From an uncultured Robinsoniella sp. (GTDB lineage Bacteria > Bacillota > Clostridia > Lachnospirales > Lachnospiraceae): 64,000 bases of DNA. This document shows positions 53,894-63,452 of the stretch, piece after piece. The stretch covers positions 27,199 through 91,198 of the forward strand of contig UQCR01000010.1 in assembly GCA_900539655.1 (NCBI GenBank). Direction: 5' to 3'. The position numbers and the translations under genes were made by a program. Within the stretch, counting starts at the first letter, position 1, and each line of letters starts with the position of its first letter. The notes below the pieces were generated by a model. The model worked only from the letters and a program-made list of their open reading frames with translations, did not search any database and was not told the DNA's origin.

Positions 53894-54843
53894 ATTGCAC
53901 CTCCCACGCTCTTATTGCTGTTGAATGCCAGAAATACATCCTCCAGGCTTGGCTTTGCAATTTCAATTGCATCAAATAAGATCTTCTCTTTTATAAGCCG
54001 TTGGTTTAACGCCCGAAATGCTTCTCTATCATCCATCACACTTAAGGTTAGTACATTCCCGCTTCTGCCTGCTTCCAGTACAAATCCGGTATCCATAAGA
54101 AGCGGCAGATGCCCTTTTGCTTCCTTTGATGTTGGAAAAGTAATTCGAATCAGTTCCCTGTGCAGTAGATTCCTCAGGCTTTCAGGAGTCCCCTGAATCA
54201 ATTCTTTTCCCTCCTTAATGATGCAGATCGTATCACTGAGCTGCTCTGCCTCTTCCAGATAATGGGTTGTGAGGAAAATCGTAGTCCCATATTTATCACG
54301 AATGCTTAAAAGCATCTTCCACAAAGAATTTCTCGACATAACATCCATGCCTGTGGTTGGCTCATCTAAAAAAAGGATCCTGGGATTGGATATCATATTC
54401 ATGGCAATATCCAGCCTGCGTTTCACTCCCCCGGAATACGAAGAAACCGGGTAATTTTTATATCCTGACAGATCAAACGTTTCTATCAGATCTGCAATTC
54501 TCTTTTCTGCAGTCTTCGTATCAACATGATACAGCCTGCTCTGAAATACCATGTTCTCCATTAAAGAAAGATGCTCATCTACTGATATTTTTTGGGAAAC
54601 GCAGGCGATCTGCGACCTTATCCAGGCCGCTTCTTTGCACAAATTTTTGCCAAGTACCGTTACCTGTCCTAAGGTGGGCGTATAATACGTTGTTAAGATA
54701 TGAATAAGAGATGATTTGCCTGCACCGTTTTCACCCAGCAGAGAAAAGATTTCTCCGCTGTTTACATTCATATTCAGTCCCTGTAACCCGCAGACTCCAT
54801 TTTTATATTGTTTAACCAAATCCCGGATTTCTATTGCATACAT
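53887..54843 (-). CDS. ABC transporter ATPase (DrrA-like)
   Basis: 318 residues: Walker A GENGAGKSS, signature YSGGVKRRLDIAM, Walker B RILFLDEPTTGMD, H-loop FLTTHYLEEAEQ, plus a 90-residue C-terminal extension typical of DrrA/CcmA exporters. The start at 54843 (MYAIEIRDL) follows GAGGAGG; an open frame to 54873 overlaps the previous gene. Confidence 0.93.
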   Translation of the reverse strand: MYAIEIRDLVKQYKNGVCGLQGLNMNVNSGEIFSLLGENGAGKSSLIHILTTYYTPTLGQVTVLGKNLCKEAAWIRSQIACVSQKISVDEHLSLMENMVFQSRLYHVDTKTAEKRIADLIETFDLSGYKNYPVSSYSGGVKRRLDIAMNMISNPRILFLDEPTTGMDVMSRNSLWKMLLSIRDKYGTTIFLTTHYLEEAEQLSDTICIIKEGKELIQGTPESLRNLLHRELIRITFPTSKEAKGHLPLLMDTGFVLEAGRSGNVLTLSVMDDREAFRALNQRLIKEKILFDAIEIAKPSLEDVFLAFNSNKSVGGAIC

Positions 54844-54844
54844 G

Positions 54845-55303
54845 CTATTCCTCCTCATATAAGGGAAAGACAACTTCTGTTACATACTTATCAGGATTTC
54901 CCTTTATCAGCATTCCGGGACCTTTTATATAGACCTCGCGAAACGGCGGCTGAATAATCAGTGCCCTCTCTTTAGCGTATTGTTCCACCGCCGTATATGC
55001 ATTTTTTAATGTCTGATAAGAACCGGTATGCGTAGTGCAAAGTGCCCGTGTCCTGGGTATTTCTTTGATTTCAATACCATTTCCTCCCGGAATCTCATTC
55101 GTTGGAACACACAAGTCCATCTCGGCATATTTCGTATCCTGATCTATTTTATAGAAACAGAAAAATGGGGCACCACTGGACTTGCCGCTTATGGCTTTAA
55201 ACACATTGGGAAACACTTTATTCGCTTTATCAGACAATCCTCTGTAACGCATATATGCAACGCGTATTGGTTCTATTTCTTTAATTTCCATATGATAATT
55301 CAT
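54845..55303 (-). CDS. GyrI-like small-molecule-binding protein
   Basis: 152 residues of the GyrI-like/SOUL-type fold: MEIKEIEPIRVAYMRYRG, VPTNEIPGGNGIEIKEIP and VYIKGPGMLIKGNPDKYV. Family members bind hydrophobic compounds or act as drug hydrolases. It overlaps the AraC gene by four bases and is one base from the ATPase start. It may buffer or modify the compound that the AraC protein, which carries a related domain, senses. Confidence 0.85.
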   Translation of the reverse strand: MNYHMEIKEIEPIRVAYMRYRGLSDKANKVFPNVFKAISGKSSGAPFFCFYKIDQDTKYAEMDLCVPTNEIPGGNGIEIKEIPRTRALCTTHTGSYQTLKNAYTAVEQYAKERALIIQPPFREVYIKGPGMLIKGNPDKYVTEVVFPLYEEE

Positions 55304-56184
55304 CTGTCATCCTCCAATTTTTTTATTTCCTGGTTTTTTACGGCAATCCACACCTCCACTTTTTTATTCATTCTGTTTCCGGTCTGCATGGGGTATACTT
55401 CTATATCCGGCAGATGGGCATATTCATAATTGGAAAAGGGAAGCCATTCCGTCAGAAAACGTTTAAAGATAGACTGCACGGAATCCCGGTACTTATCATC
55501 CCCTTCAAATACCACCCAGGTAGCAGCAGGGATCTCAAGTGCTTTCATGCCTTTTGGCACATCCCGCTCTGAATGTGCTGCAATATAATAGTAGATATTC
55601 CCGGGATCTTCGTATGACGATATTCCAAATATAGCAGCATTATCCCGCTCCGCCACATTACAGATATCCTGGTATGCCTGGCTGTCCAGAATTTTTTTCC
55701 AAAATTTTGGTACTATATGAAAATTGTAATCTGAATCTTCTCTTAATACTGTCCTTACCCCCACAACGCGGATTGCTTCTTTTTGTTCTATGCGGTATCT
55801 CATATTTTCACCTCCTGTCACTTTAATGGAAAAGCTGATACGCGGGTAAGCACTCAGCACAGTCCCTTTTATCCGGGCTGCAGTTGGTGCTGCACCGTGA
55901 ACGCTTTGAAACGCACGGTTAAAAGATGTTGGTGACTGGTATCCATATTTCATTCCTATCTCCATTATTTTGATATTGCTTGACTGTAATTCAAAAGCAG
56001 CCAGAGACATTCTCCGTCTTCGGATATATTCTGATAAACTGATTCCCGCAATGTACGAGAACATACGTTGAAAATAGTAAGTCGAACAACATGCCAGATT
56101 TGCTGCCTCTTCATAGGAGATTTCACCCTCCAGGTTTTCCTCTATATAGTCAATTGCCCTGCTAAGCTGCCGCAACCATTCCAT
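55300..56184 (-). CDS. AraC family regulator with C-terminal GyrI-like domain
   Basis: 294 residues: N-terminal AraC HTH pair (GEISYEEAANLACCSTYYFQ, MEIGMKYGYQSPTSFNRAFQ), a linker, and a GyrI-like effector domain from about residue 125 (EAIRVVGVRTVLREDSDYNF). Like Rob or TipA-type sensors it should detect a drug-like molecule. First gene of an operon with a stand-alone GyrI-like protein and an ABC-2 exporter, so sensing and export are linked. Confidence 0.92.
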   Translation of the reverse strand: MEWLRQLSRAIDYIEENLEGEISYEEAANLACCSTYYFQRMFSYIAGISLSEYIRRRRMSLAAFELQSSNIKIMEIGMKYGYQSPTSFNRAFQSVHGAAPTAARIKGTVLSAYPRISFSIKVTGGENMRYRIEQKEAIRVVGVRTVLREDSDYNFHIVPKFWKKILDSQAYQDICNVAERDNAAIFGISSYEDPGNIYYYIAAHSERDVPKGMKALEIPAATWVVFEGDDKYRDSVQSIFKRFLTEWLPFSNYEYAHLPDIEVYPMQTGNRMNKKVEVWIAVKNQEIKKLEDDR

Positions 56185-56296
56185 CTCATCGCCTCCTTTC
56201 TGTTAACAGTTTAGCATAATATAATTTTTATATCCTCTCTTTTGATGTCATGTTCCGTAAGTATGAAAAAGATGAATTTTTCCTTTATTGTACGAA

Positions 56297-56320
56297 AAAA
56301 CTGCCGGTTCACACCAGCAG
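56297..56320 (-). terminator. Terminator after the MacB-like ATPase/FtsX operon
   Basis: CTGCCGGT (56301-56308) pairs with ACCAGCAG (56313-56320) with one wobble/mismatch; TTTTTT follows on the minus strand. It is 15 bases beyond the ATPase stop. Confidence 0.75.
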
Positions 56321-56335
56321 CTTCTTACATTAATA

Positions 56336-57103
56336 TTAAATTCCAATCCTCAGCATTTCCTCCGCCACTCTCTCCGTTCTACCCTCAAAATTTTTACCGT
56401 CAAATTTTGTGAGACGCAGTTCACTGACTATTTTACCATCCTCCATAAACAGAATCCGTTCTGTCCTGGCGGCTATTTTAGGATCGTGAGTCACCAGCAT
56501 AACTGCTGTCCCCTCCGAATTAATTTCAGAAAAAATATCCATGATTTCCTGTGCTGCATTGGAATTAAGAGCACCCGTCGGCTCATCTCCAAAGATAATT
56601 TTAGGATCACTCATTAAGGCACGGCATATGCCTGCACGCTGTAACTGTCCCCCGGATACCTGGGTAGTATCACGGTTTTCCAGCTTCTCGATTCCTGTCT
56701 TCTTCATAAGCAGCCTGGCTTTTTCCGTAAGCTGCTTTACATTTTTTCTTCTGCCCGGCATGGATGGAAGAATGATATTATCCAAAATGTTCAGGTTTTT
56801 CAGAAGAGTCGGCTGTTGAAATACAAATCCCATTTTTGTTCTGCGGACGTCAGCCAATGCCTCTTCCCCATATGAGGTCAAATCCATGTTGTCAAACAGA
56901 ACCTTTCCGCTGTCGATTTCATCCATCCCGCTTACCGCAAACATCAATGTAGATTTCCCGGAACCTGACGGCCCCATAACGGCAACGAATTCTCCTTCCT
57001 TTACAGATAGGGAAACTCCTCTTAAAACATTACACTTCTCAGACCCGCTTCCATATGATTTAACAATACGATCACCGGATATTATATCTTTATTTTCTTT
57101 CAT
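56336..57103 (-). CDS. ABC transporter ATPase, MacB/LolD type
   Basis: 255 residues: Walker A GPSGSGKST, Q-loop FVFQQPTLLKNL, signature VSGGQLQRAGICRAL, Walker B KIIFGDEPTGALN, H-loop VTHDPKIAA. It serves the FtsX-type permease immediately upstream (4-base gap). Together they would act as a mechanotransmission pump for peptides or antibiotics rather than a classic importer. Confidence 0.92.
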   Translation of the reverse strand: MKENKDIISGDRIVKSYGSGSEKCNVLRGVSLSVKEGEFVAVMGPSGSGKSTLMFAVSGMDEIDSGKVLFDNMDLTSYGEEALADVRRTKMGFVFQQPTLLKNLNILDNIILPSMPGRRKNVKQLTEKARLLMKKTGIEKLENRDTTQVSGGQLQRAGICRALMSDPKIIFGDEPTGALNSNAAQEIMDIFSEINSEGTAVMLVTHDPKIAARTERILFMEDGKIVSELRLTKFDGKNFEGRTERVAEEMLRIGI

Positions 57104-57107
57104 TAGG

Positions 57108-59426
57108 CTACTCCTTTATATTGTCGGATATTTTAATTTTCCCGGCTCCTTTTGTGCCAATTATGGTTGCTATCAGCACAGTGCCTACCATCATGAGCGG
57201 GCATAGGATATAGGCGGATAATGGATTGACTACAAACTGAAAGGAAGACGCTCCCAGAGAGGAAATTACCATGCCGGCAATCAGCTCTCCCAGGGTATTT
57301 GCCAAAATAGTACCCAGCAATATCCCAATCAGAAGAACAAACACCGCCCGCGTAATATACTGTATAATAAGATCAGCATTTTTAAATCCTACCGCTTTCA
57401 TTACAGCAATTGCATATCTGTCCTTTGCTACCATCATCTTCATAAACATCAGTGTAATGAAAGCGGTTATAAATAAAGCTGCCGCTGTAGAGGCGAAAGA
57501 AGCTTTTCCAATGGACCTGATTAAATTCCCAAGCGTCTGGTTCACATATTCATCAATCTCTGAAACCTTGGCATATGAAAATTTTTGTGAATATTCGGCT
57601 CCTTTGCGGGCTGCCTCAGAATGATCAGTAAGCTTAGCGGAAAACATGCTCCACATCATATCCGGTGACTGGTCGTCAAAAGAGGCTTTGGCCGTCTTTC
57701 CCCCATTCGTTATATCCGAATACAGCCCACACACGGTCAGTTCCTTTTCTTTTCCTCCTGCCAGTAACGTAATCACGTCTCCAACTGTTTTACCAAGCTC
57801 TTCACTGTTCAGAACAGACAGTGCTATTTCCCTATCTCCTTCAGGTGCCCTGCCTTTTGAATACTGGACCGGGAATACCGTATGGTCCCCCAGTTCAATT
57901 TTCATCCGCTCTTCCAGTCCATTTTCCAGCTTCATCTGAAAGGTTTTCGTTGTCAGAACCACATATTTTTCAATATCCTGATCTGTTTTCAAAGTTTCCA
58001 GAATATCCGCTGTTTTTTCCGTGATACGATCCGTTTGCTGAAGGTCAATACGTAAATCACATTTTCCTATCCCCATATAAGTAAAGAAATTCTCTCCTGA
58101 AATGGTATTATACAAATTCTGTGGCACAATTACGATAAAGGCAGCCAGCACCAGCACCGCAAGCATCGTGCCATAAATTCCTTTCCTTGCCAGAACATCT
58201 TTTACTCCAAGAAACAGATTTGTATCCAGGAAATGGTTTTTGCTCAGACAAAAGTATTTCATCCCGGAAGCTTTTTCCCTGGAAGATCCAAAACGGATTG
58301 CCTGGGCAGGGGATATTTTTCGAAATCGTCTCAACACGCCGTTTACATAGGCTGTAATCGCCGTAAATACTGCCAGAATGCCAATGATGCCAAATAGCAG
58401 GGCAGTAAATTCATGCTCACTTTTTCCCATATACAGCCGGATATTTTCAAGAAGCGTTCCCTTGAATAAAAAAGACAGGGCAAACCCCAATATAGATCCG
58501 GTCAATGCGATTATGATGTATTTTATAAGATAAATCTTTTTGATTTCAGATACACGAAGTCCGATCGCTTTCATGACGCCTATCTCCCGATAATCGTCTT
58601 CCATTTTAGCCAGCAGCGTAAATCGTATACACATAAATGCAATTGCTACCACCAGTACACTTACCAGCAGTATCAGCCCAATCATCATACCATCGGAGAT
58701 CGCATTAATCATTTTAAATAAAGGATAAGTAATCATGGGGCCATTGGCTTCCAAACCAGCATTGGAATATGCTGTTTCAAATGCCGATATCCGGGATACA
58801 TCTTTCAATCGGAACTCGATTAGATATTCACTGCTTTTAGATTCTTTTAGGTCCTCATAATCCCTGTCGCTTACCAGAAAACGTTTAGAGGACGAAAGAG
58901 TGGAATTCATCTGTGAATCCCGAAGAAATCCGGCAACAGTGAATTCCTTACCGTTAATTACTGCCTTGTCACCCACTTTTGCCGTTTGGTCCTTTCCATA
59001 GCAGATTGGAACATAGATCTCTCCATCCGAAACCCGGATCACTTTGCCGTCCAGGTCCAGAAGGAAATCGAATCTATCGCTCTGTACGCTAATCCCATTA
59101 TCCTGTACATTATCGGTAAGGGAATTTTCACCAAATACCATTTGGGCCCCCTCTATACCAAAGAATTCCAGCACCTGAAAATCCTCTACATTTTCATTCT
59201 CAGACGCGAACTTCAGGAGACGGTCTCTGTCCATTTCCCCTGTATGCATCTGCATAAAATGAGGGGTTTCCGCCTGAGTCATCAGGGTATCAATGGCCCC
59301 GTATAAATTGACCCCCAGAATTGCCGCCAGGGAAACCAGCATTGCAGCAGCCGCTACAAATATTACCGTCATCAGAGTAATTGCCTTACTTTTTAAAATG
59401 TCATTTCGGATAATTCTCGGATTCAT
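57108..59426 (-). CDS. FtsX/MacB-like ABC transporter permease
   Basis: 772 residues. One membrane helix near residue 20-42, a large extracytoplasmic MacB-like domain, three helices at about 250-385 with an FtsX domain, a second extracytoplasmic domain and a second FtsX domain with three helices at the end. LMVSVLV-type helices and MEDDYREIGVMKAIGLRVSE and KDRYAIAVMKAVGFKNADLI are the conserved FtsX cytoplasmic motifs, one in each half. The start at 59426 (MNPRIIRND) follows GCGGGG and overlaps the TetR gene by 26 bases. Confidence 0.9.
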   Translation of the reverse strand: MNPRIIRNDILKSKAITLMTVIFVAAAAMLVSLAAILGVNLYGAIDTLMTQAETPHFMQMHTGEMDRDRLLKFASENENVEDFQVLEFFGIEGAQMVFGENSLTDNVQDNGISVQSDRFDFLLDLDGKVIRVSDGEIYVPICYGKDQTAKVGDKAVINGKEFTVAGFLRDSQMNSTLSSSKRFLVSDRDYEDLKESKSSEYLIEFRLKDVSRISAFETAYSNAGLEANGPMITYPLFKMINAISDGMMIGLILLVSVLVVAIAFMCIRFTLLAKMEDDYREIGVMKAIGLRVSEIKKIYLIKYIIIALTGSILGFALSFLFKGTLLENIRLYMGKSEHEFTALLFGIIGILAVFTAITAYVNGVLRRFRKISPAQAIRFGSSREKASGMKYFCLSKNHFLDTNLFLGVKDVLARKGIYGTMLAVLVLAAFIVIVPQNLYNTISGENFFTYMGIGKCDLRIDLQQTDRITEKTADILETLKTDQDIEKYVVLTTKTFQMKLENGLEERMKIELGDHTVFPVQYSKGRAPEGDREIALSVLNSEELGKTVGDVITLLAGGKEKELTVCGLYSDITNGGKTAKASFDDQSPDMMWSMFSAKLTDHSEAARKGAEYSQKFSYAKVSEIDEYVNQTLGNLIRSIGKASFASTAAALFITAFITLMFMKMMVAKDRYAIAVMKAVGFKNADLIIQYITRAVFVLLIGILLGTILANTLGELIAGMVISSLGASSFQFVVNPLSAYILCPLMMVGTVLIATIIGTKGAGKIKISDNIKE

Positions 59427-60111
59427 ACGATTCCCCGCTTTCCATAGTTTCTTCGGATGCTTTCCCTGTACTTTCACTTTCCTTTTTTACACCAAACATC
59501 TGCATTACATACATAAGGCTTCCCTCTTCTGCTCCCAGCAGGCGCTCCAGATTAAAGACCAGTGCTTTTACCCGTGAAATGCGTTCTTCCACGGACAGCT
59601 CAACCATATCACCGTCAAATACCATATTGGTGTATGCGATAACCATTTCCATACATTCATATGGATAGGGTGTATGAAACATGCCTTGCTCTATCCCCTG
59701 CGTGATAATTCCGCTCAGTATCCCCGGCACTCCATTCAGTACGACTTTTTGTATTTTCTGGTGCATAAGGGCATTCTGTGGTTTGTGAATATGTTCGATA
59801 ATTTCCCTGCCACTTCCGCTTCCAATATTGAGCGCCATGACAACGCGTACCATGCGTTCGTCTACCGGTATACTCTTATCATCCGCAATCTTCCCCGCTC
59901 TGCTTAAAAGCCGCACATTGTACCGATCAATCAATGCATTCATAATATCCTCTTTGGATTTAAAGTGATAATACAGCGTTCCCCTTGCTATATTCACCTT
60001 GTTCAGAATATCATTCGTACTTGTTCCGTCAAATCCCTTCTCGCCAAATAACTCGTCTGCGGCATCCAAGATCTCATTTCTGCGTTCCTCAGCTTCTTTC
60101 ACAACCCTCAT
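59401..60111 (-). CDS. TetR family transcriptional repressor
   Basis: 236 residues: N-terminal HTH (RRNEILDAADELFGEKGFDG, then TSTNDILNKVNIARGTLYYH) and a helical ligand-binding domain. The start at 60111 follows GGAGGAAAA. It is the first gene of the operon with the FtsX permease and ATPase, and a clear dyad sits on its promoter, so it most likely represses itself and the pump until a ligand binds. Confidence 0.93.
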   Translation of the reverse strand: MRVVKEAEERRNEILDAADELFGEKGFDGTSTNDILNKVNIARGTLYYHFKSKEDIMNALIDRYNVRLLSRAGKIADDKSIPVDERMVRVVMALNIGSGSGREIIEHIHKPQNALMHQKIQKVVLNGVPGILSGIITQGIEQGMFHTPYPYECMEMVIAYTNMVFDGDMVELSVEERISRVKALVFNLERLLGAEEGSLMYVMQMFGVKKESESTGKASEETMESGESYESENYPK

Positions 60112-60145
60112 TATTTTTCCTCCAATTCATCATCACTGATTATAG

Positions 60146-60194
60146 ACCGACTGTCTGTCGGTATTATAGTAACATATACTCTCTGAATCGTCAA
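60146..60194 (-). promoter_or_regulatory. TetR promoter and operator
   Basis: On the minus strand TTGACG (60189-60194) and TACTAT (60166-60171) form a promoter with a 17-bp spacer. Just downstream, ACCGAC (60146-60151) and GTCGGT (60157-60162) make a 6-bp perfect dyad with a 5-base centre that overlaps the expected transcription start. This is the position and form of many TetR operators. Confidence 0.8.
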
Positions 60195-60244
60195 GAACAT
60201 CTGATGGTATTTATCCGGGTGTCTCCGATATTTAGATAAAGAAA

Positions 60245-60282
60245 ACCGATGGTTTTGACTAAAATTAGTCTATACCATCGGT
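60245..60282 (-). terminator. Terminator after the GH27 gene
   Basis: ACCGATGGT (60245-60253) pairs with ACCATCGGT (60274-60282), with an inner GACTA/TAGTC stem; TTTTCTTT follows on the minus strand. Confidence 0.8.
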
Positions 60283-60354
60283 CTCTTCATCTCAGGTTGG
60301 CGTGTGAACAGTAACTTTTTTACAGCCCCCCCAATCTCATTCTATACACAACAA

Positions 60355-63012
60355 TTATTTAACTCTGACTGTTTTTACTGCTGAATATTTACTGTAAATA
60401 GCAGATCCTGCCTTTACATATGCCTTAACTTTAAATTTGTATACAGTACCCTTTTTCAGGTTACTTTTTATAAATTTTCTTGTTTTTGCAGGACGTTGTG
60501 CCACTTTTATATAGCTGCCATTTCCTTTCTTCATATAGACAACCACTTTGTCTGCGGCTATCCTCTTCCACGAGAGTGTTGCACTCTTTCCTGATATTTT
60601 AACAGTAAGCTTAGGCCTTCCAGGTTTGGCAGCCGTTGTTATGGTAACCGTATTCTCTTCATTTTCTTTGTTAAGTGCTGTTATTCTGTATTTATATTTT
60701 GTTCCGGCTTTCAGCTTTGTGTCTTTAAATGAATTACCTGTAGTGGTTTTCAATTGTTTCCATTTTTTTAATTTGGAGTCATACCTGCTCACCTTATAAG
60801 ATACAGCATTTGGTGATTTACTCCAGGCGAGCTTTAAGCTAGAGGTAGTCTGGGATTTTGCTTTCACTGTAAATTTGCCAGGAAGGGCAATCGGATTCTT
60901 CTCCCACTTTGCGGTTAATGTCACATTATTAGTGACAAGATCTGTCTGTGATACCTTTTTTGATCCATTGTACCAGCCAAGGAACTTATAACCGTCTCTG
61001 GTCACTGCCGGGAGTGCACCATACATGCTGCCTGCTTCTCTTGTCAGAACTGATGGTTTTTGGGCTCCGCCATTTGAGTTAAACATGATCTTGTATTTCG
61101 CCTTCGCAGCTTCTTTCCAATGGGCAAATAATGTCATATTTCCAGTAACAATTGTCTCTGCTGTTACCTTTGTTCCTTCTGTCCGGTCTGTGTACCAGCC
61201 TTTAAATTCATACCCTTCTCTTGTGACCTGTGCAAGCTTTCCGATTGCATTCCCATCTGTAACTGTTGTCACCTGCGGGTCAGGCGTACCTCCATTTGCA
61301 TCCCATGTAATCTTAAATTGCTCTGGTTTATCTTCAGTGATCCTGTATACCTTTACTCCATGGCTTGGTACACTGGCCTGAATCGTGTCTGTTACATTGA
61401 TTGTCTCTTCTGTCCACAGCTCCTTTACAGAATAAGACCCGGCATTTACAAAATTCTCCTGCCCTTCAAACTCTTTTGCTGATGCAGCCTCACCAATATC
61501 TGCACTCATATTTTGAGTCTGGGATGATCTGTTCAGCATTAAAAGTGCCACATCTCCGTTTGCAAGGGGCTTTACAAGATACTCCAGATCACCATCGTCA
61601 CGGTAACGCTTTGCCTGGATTCCAAGTTCGTCCTGATTAATTGCGATCAATTCTTTATTGGACAAGATTTCGATAGCCCTAAGGGTATTGGCATCTGTAT
61701 TAGACGGGTCACATCCGATAATAAGGGGCGATGCCATCATACACCAAAGGCTGAAATGGCTTACGTTCTCTTGGTCATTTAATCCATTCAGTCCAACGGC
61801 AAGCATATCGGGATCATTGTAATGATAAGGCCCTGCATATTCATCCAGAATTACATTTTTGTCATAGATCTGCATAATAGAGCTTCCGTTTTCATCATTA
61901 TCCCATTTTGCCTGTCCCGGGCTAAAAGTAATGTCCGTGGTAGTTCTCCAGCAATGGCCAACCTCAGGCCCCCATTTCCATGGATTATTTTCCCCCCATT
62001 CACAGATGTTAAATAAAATATTAGCGCCTGCGTCATCAAATGCATCCGACATCTTTTTATAACTTTCATAAGCGTACCGCTCATTATTTTGGGCAATATC
62101 ATCGTTATTTAAATAAAGCTGAATCTGATTGTCCCCGGCGTTCAAGGTAACCGGCAGCTCCAGTGTCTTGGAATCCGACAGCTCCCATCCCGATGTAGGG
62201 GGGCATGCCTTTGACTCTTTAAAGCCGTTTATATCCACACAGATATTTCTTTTTTCAGCTGACACATAAACTATTCCAAGGCGATAATCCCCTCCCTGCT
62301 CCATGGGAACATCCAAAGTGACCTTTCCTCCTGATGTCCCTATATATCCTACTACCTTATTTTCATACCCGTCATTTGTAGCTCCACCTTCTAATTTACC
62401 CGATTCTGCCTCCACTTCCTTTACAATATTGTTGTCTGAATCGTAAATCAACAACTTGTCAATATCCGGCGCAAAGTCTGTATAGTCAGGCACCCGGATT
62501 ACTAACGGATTAAAGCAGAAGTCATATTTAAAGTAATCCACTCCCCACTCCGTAAATGTCCTGGCATCTGCTTCTTCATGCCCCCATGACCCCGGCAATC
62601 TTCCACAGGTATATGTCCCTGATGAATTGTACATTCCATACTTCAACCCCCGCTCATGTACATAATCTGAAACCTCCTTAAATCCATTTGGAAATTTAGA
62701 TGCATTTGGAACCAGATTTCCGTCAACCTCATCCCTACGGTCTTCCAGATATCCGTCATCAACCACCACATATTCATAGCCTGCATCCCGAAGCCCTGTA
62801 GAAACCAAGGCATCTGCCGCCCGCTTGATTTTTTCTTCTGAAATATTCTGAAATTACGTATTCCAGCTATTCCATCCCATTACAGGTGTTGCCCCTACTG
62901 ACATATCCGTCGTTTTGGCCTGCACTTCTATTGCAGATATTCCTGGAACTGCACTTGTAACTGATATAACAGCTGCCAGTACCAATGATACTCTTTTCTT
63001 TAATCTTTCCAT
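60355..63012 (-). pseudogene. Secreted multi-domain GH27 alpha-galactosidase-like enzyme with an in-frame stop
   Basis: From the ATG at 63012 (GGGAGAG upstream) the frame encodes a Sec signal peptide (MERLKKRVSLVLAAVISVTS), then the GH27 opening ATPVMGWNSWNT, a TAA at codon 53 (62854-62856), and continues in the same frame for 832 codons. The barrel has VVVDDGY and the nucleophile Asp (about 164) in DYFKYDFCF; a beta-rich, carbohydrate-binding-like domain of about 145 residues is inserted next; the barrel resumes with CEWGENNPW and the acid/base region. Two InlB/Listeria-Bacteroides-type repeats (WDANGGTPDP, FNSNGGAQKP) and two fibronectin-like domains follow. Without the stop it would be an exported alpha-galactosidase or alpha-GalNAcase. 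No sortase motif. Confidence 0.85.
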
Positions 63013-63140
63013 ACCTCTCTCCCTTTTTGTGCATTTTGTACGTTTTTTATATTAATCTTATTTTCATAATATATTTTTTAGCTATGATACTCCATACAAA
63101 TTTATTAGGAAAAATATAGAATTTCTTCAAATACAATAAA

Positions 63141-63186
63141 AAAATAGATCCTCTTATATAAAAACTTATAAATGAGGATCTATTTT
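63141..63186. terminator. Perfect 13-bp inverted repeat between divergent genes
   Basis: AAAATAGATCCTC (63141-63153) pairs exactly with GAGGATCTATTTT (63174-63186), with further TTATA/TATAA pairing inside. It looks like a bidirectional terminator, yet the genes on both sides read away from it. It may be left from a lost gene or may act in the GH27 leader. The rest of 63013-63340 holds no gene. Confidence 0.55.
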
Positions 63187-63344
63187 ATCATCTAACTTTT
63201 GTATCCCGGACTTACAAAGCGTCTTCTATCAACTAAATCCTATTAATACGAATAGTAGGTCCTTAATAAACTGTTCGCTGTAGTATTAGTATCAATGTGA
63301 GTCTCATAATGGCTTATTACAATATTCTACAATTCATTGCTTCG

Positions 63345-63395
63345 ATAAAATTTGCGCAAATTTTATTGACAAGCCTTGCACTCCTATTTTATAAT
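63345..63395 (+). promoter_or_regulatory. LacI operator overlapping a consensus promoter
   Basis: Positions 63345-63366 form a perfect 22-bp palindrome centred on TTTGC/GCAAA, with the central CG step typical of LacI-family operators. It runs into the -35 box TTGACA (63366-63371); the -10 TATAAT is at 63390-63395 (18-bp spacer). This should let the downstream LacI protein shut off its own promoter. Confidence 0.85.
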
Positions 63396-63452
63396 AAAGT
63401 AAACAGGAATCACAGATGCTTACATAAAATTTAAAGAATTGGAGCTACTGCT

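Noticed and set aside
62854..62856. Stop-codon readthrough or recoding in GH27
   Set aside because: The codon is TAA, not TGA (selenocysteine) or TAG (pyrrolysine), and no recoding structure was seen; a mutation or read error is simpler.
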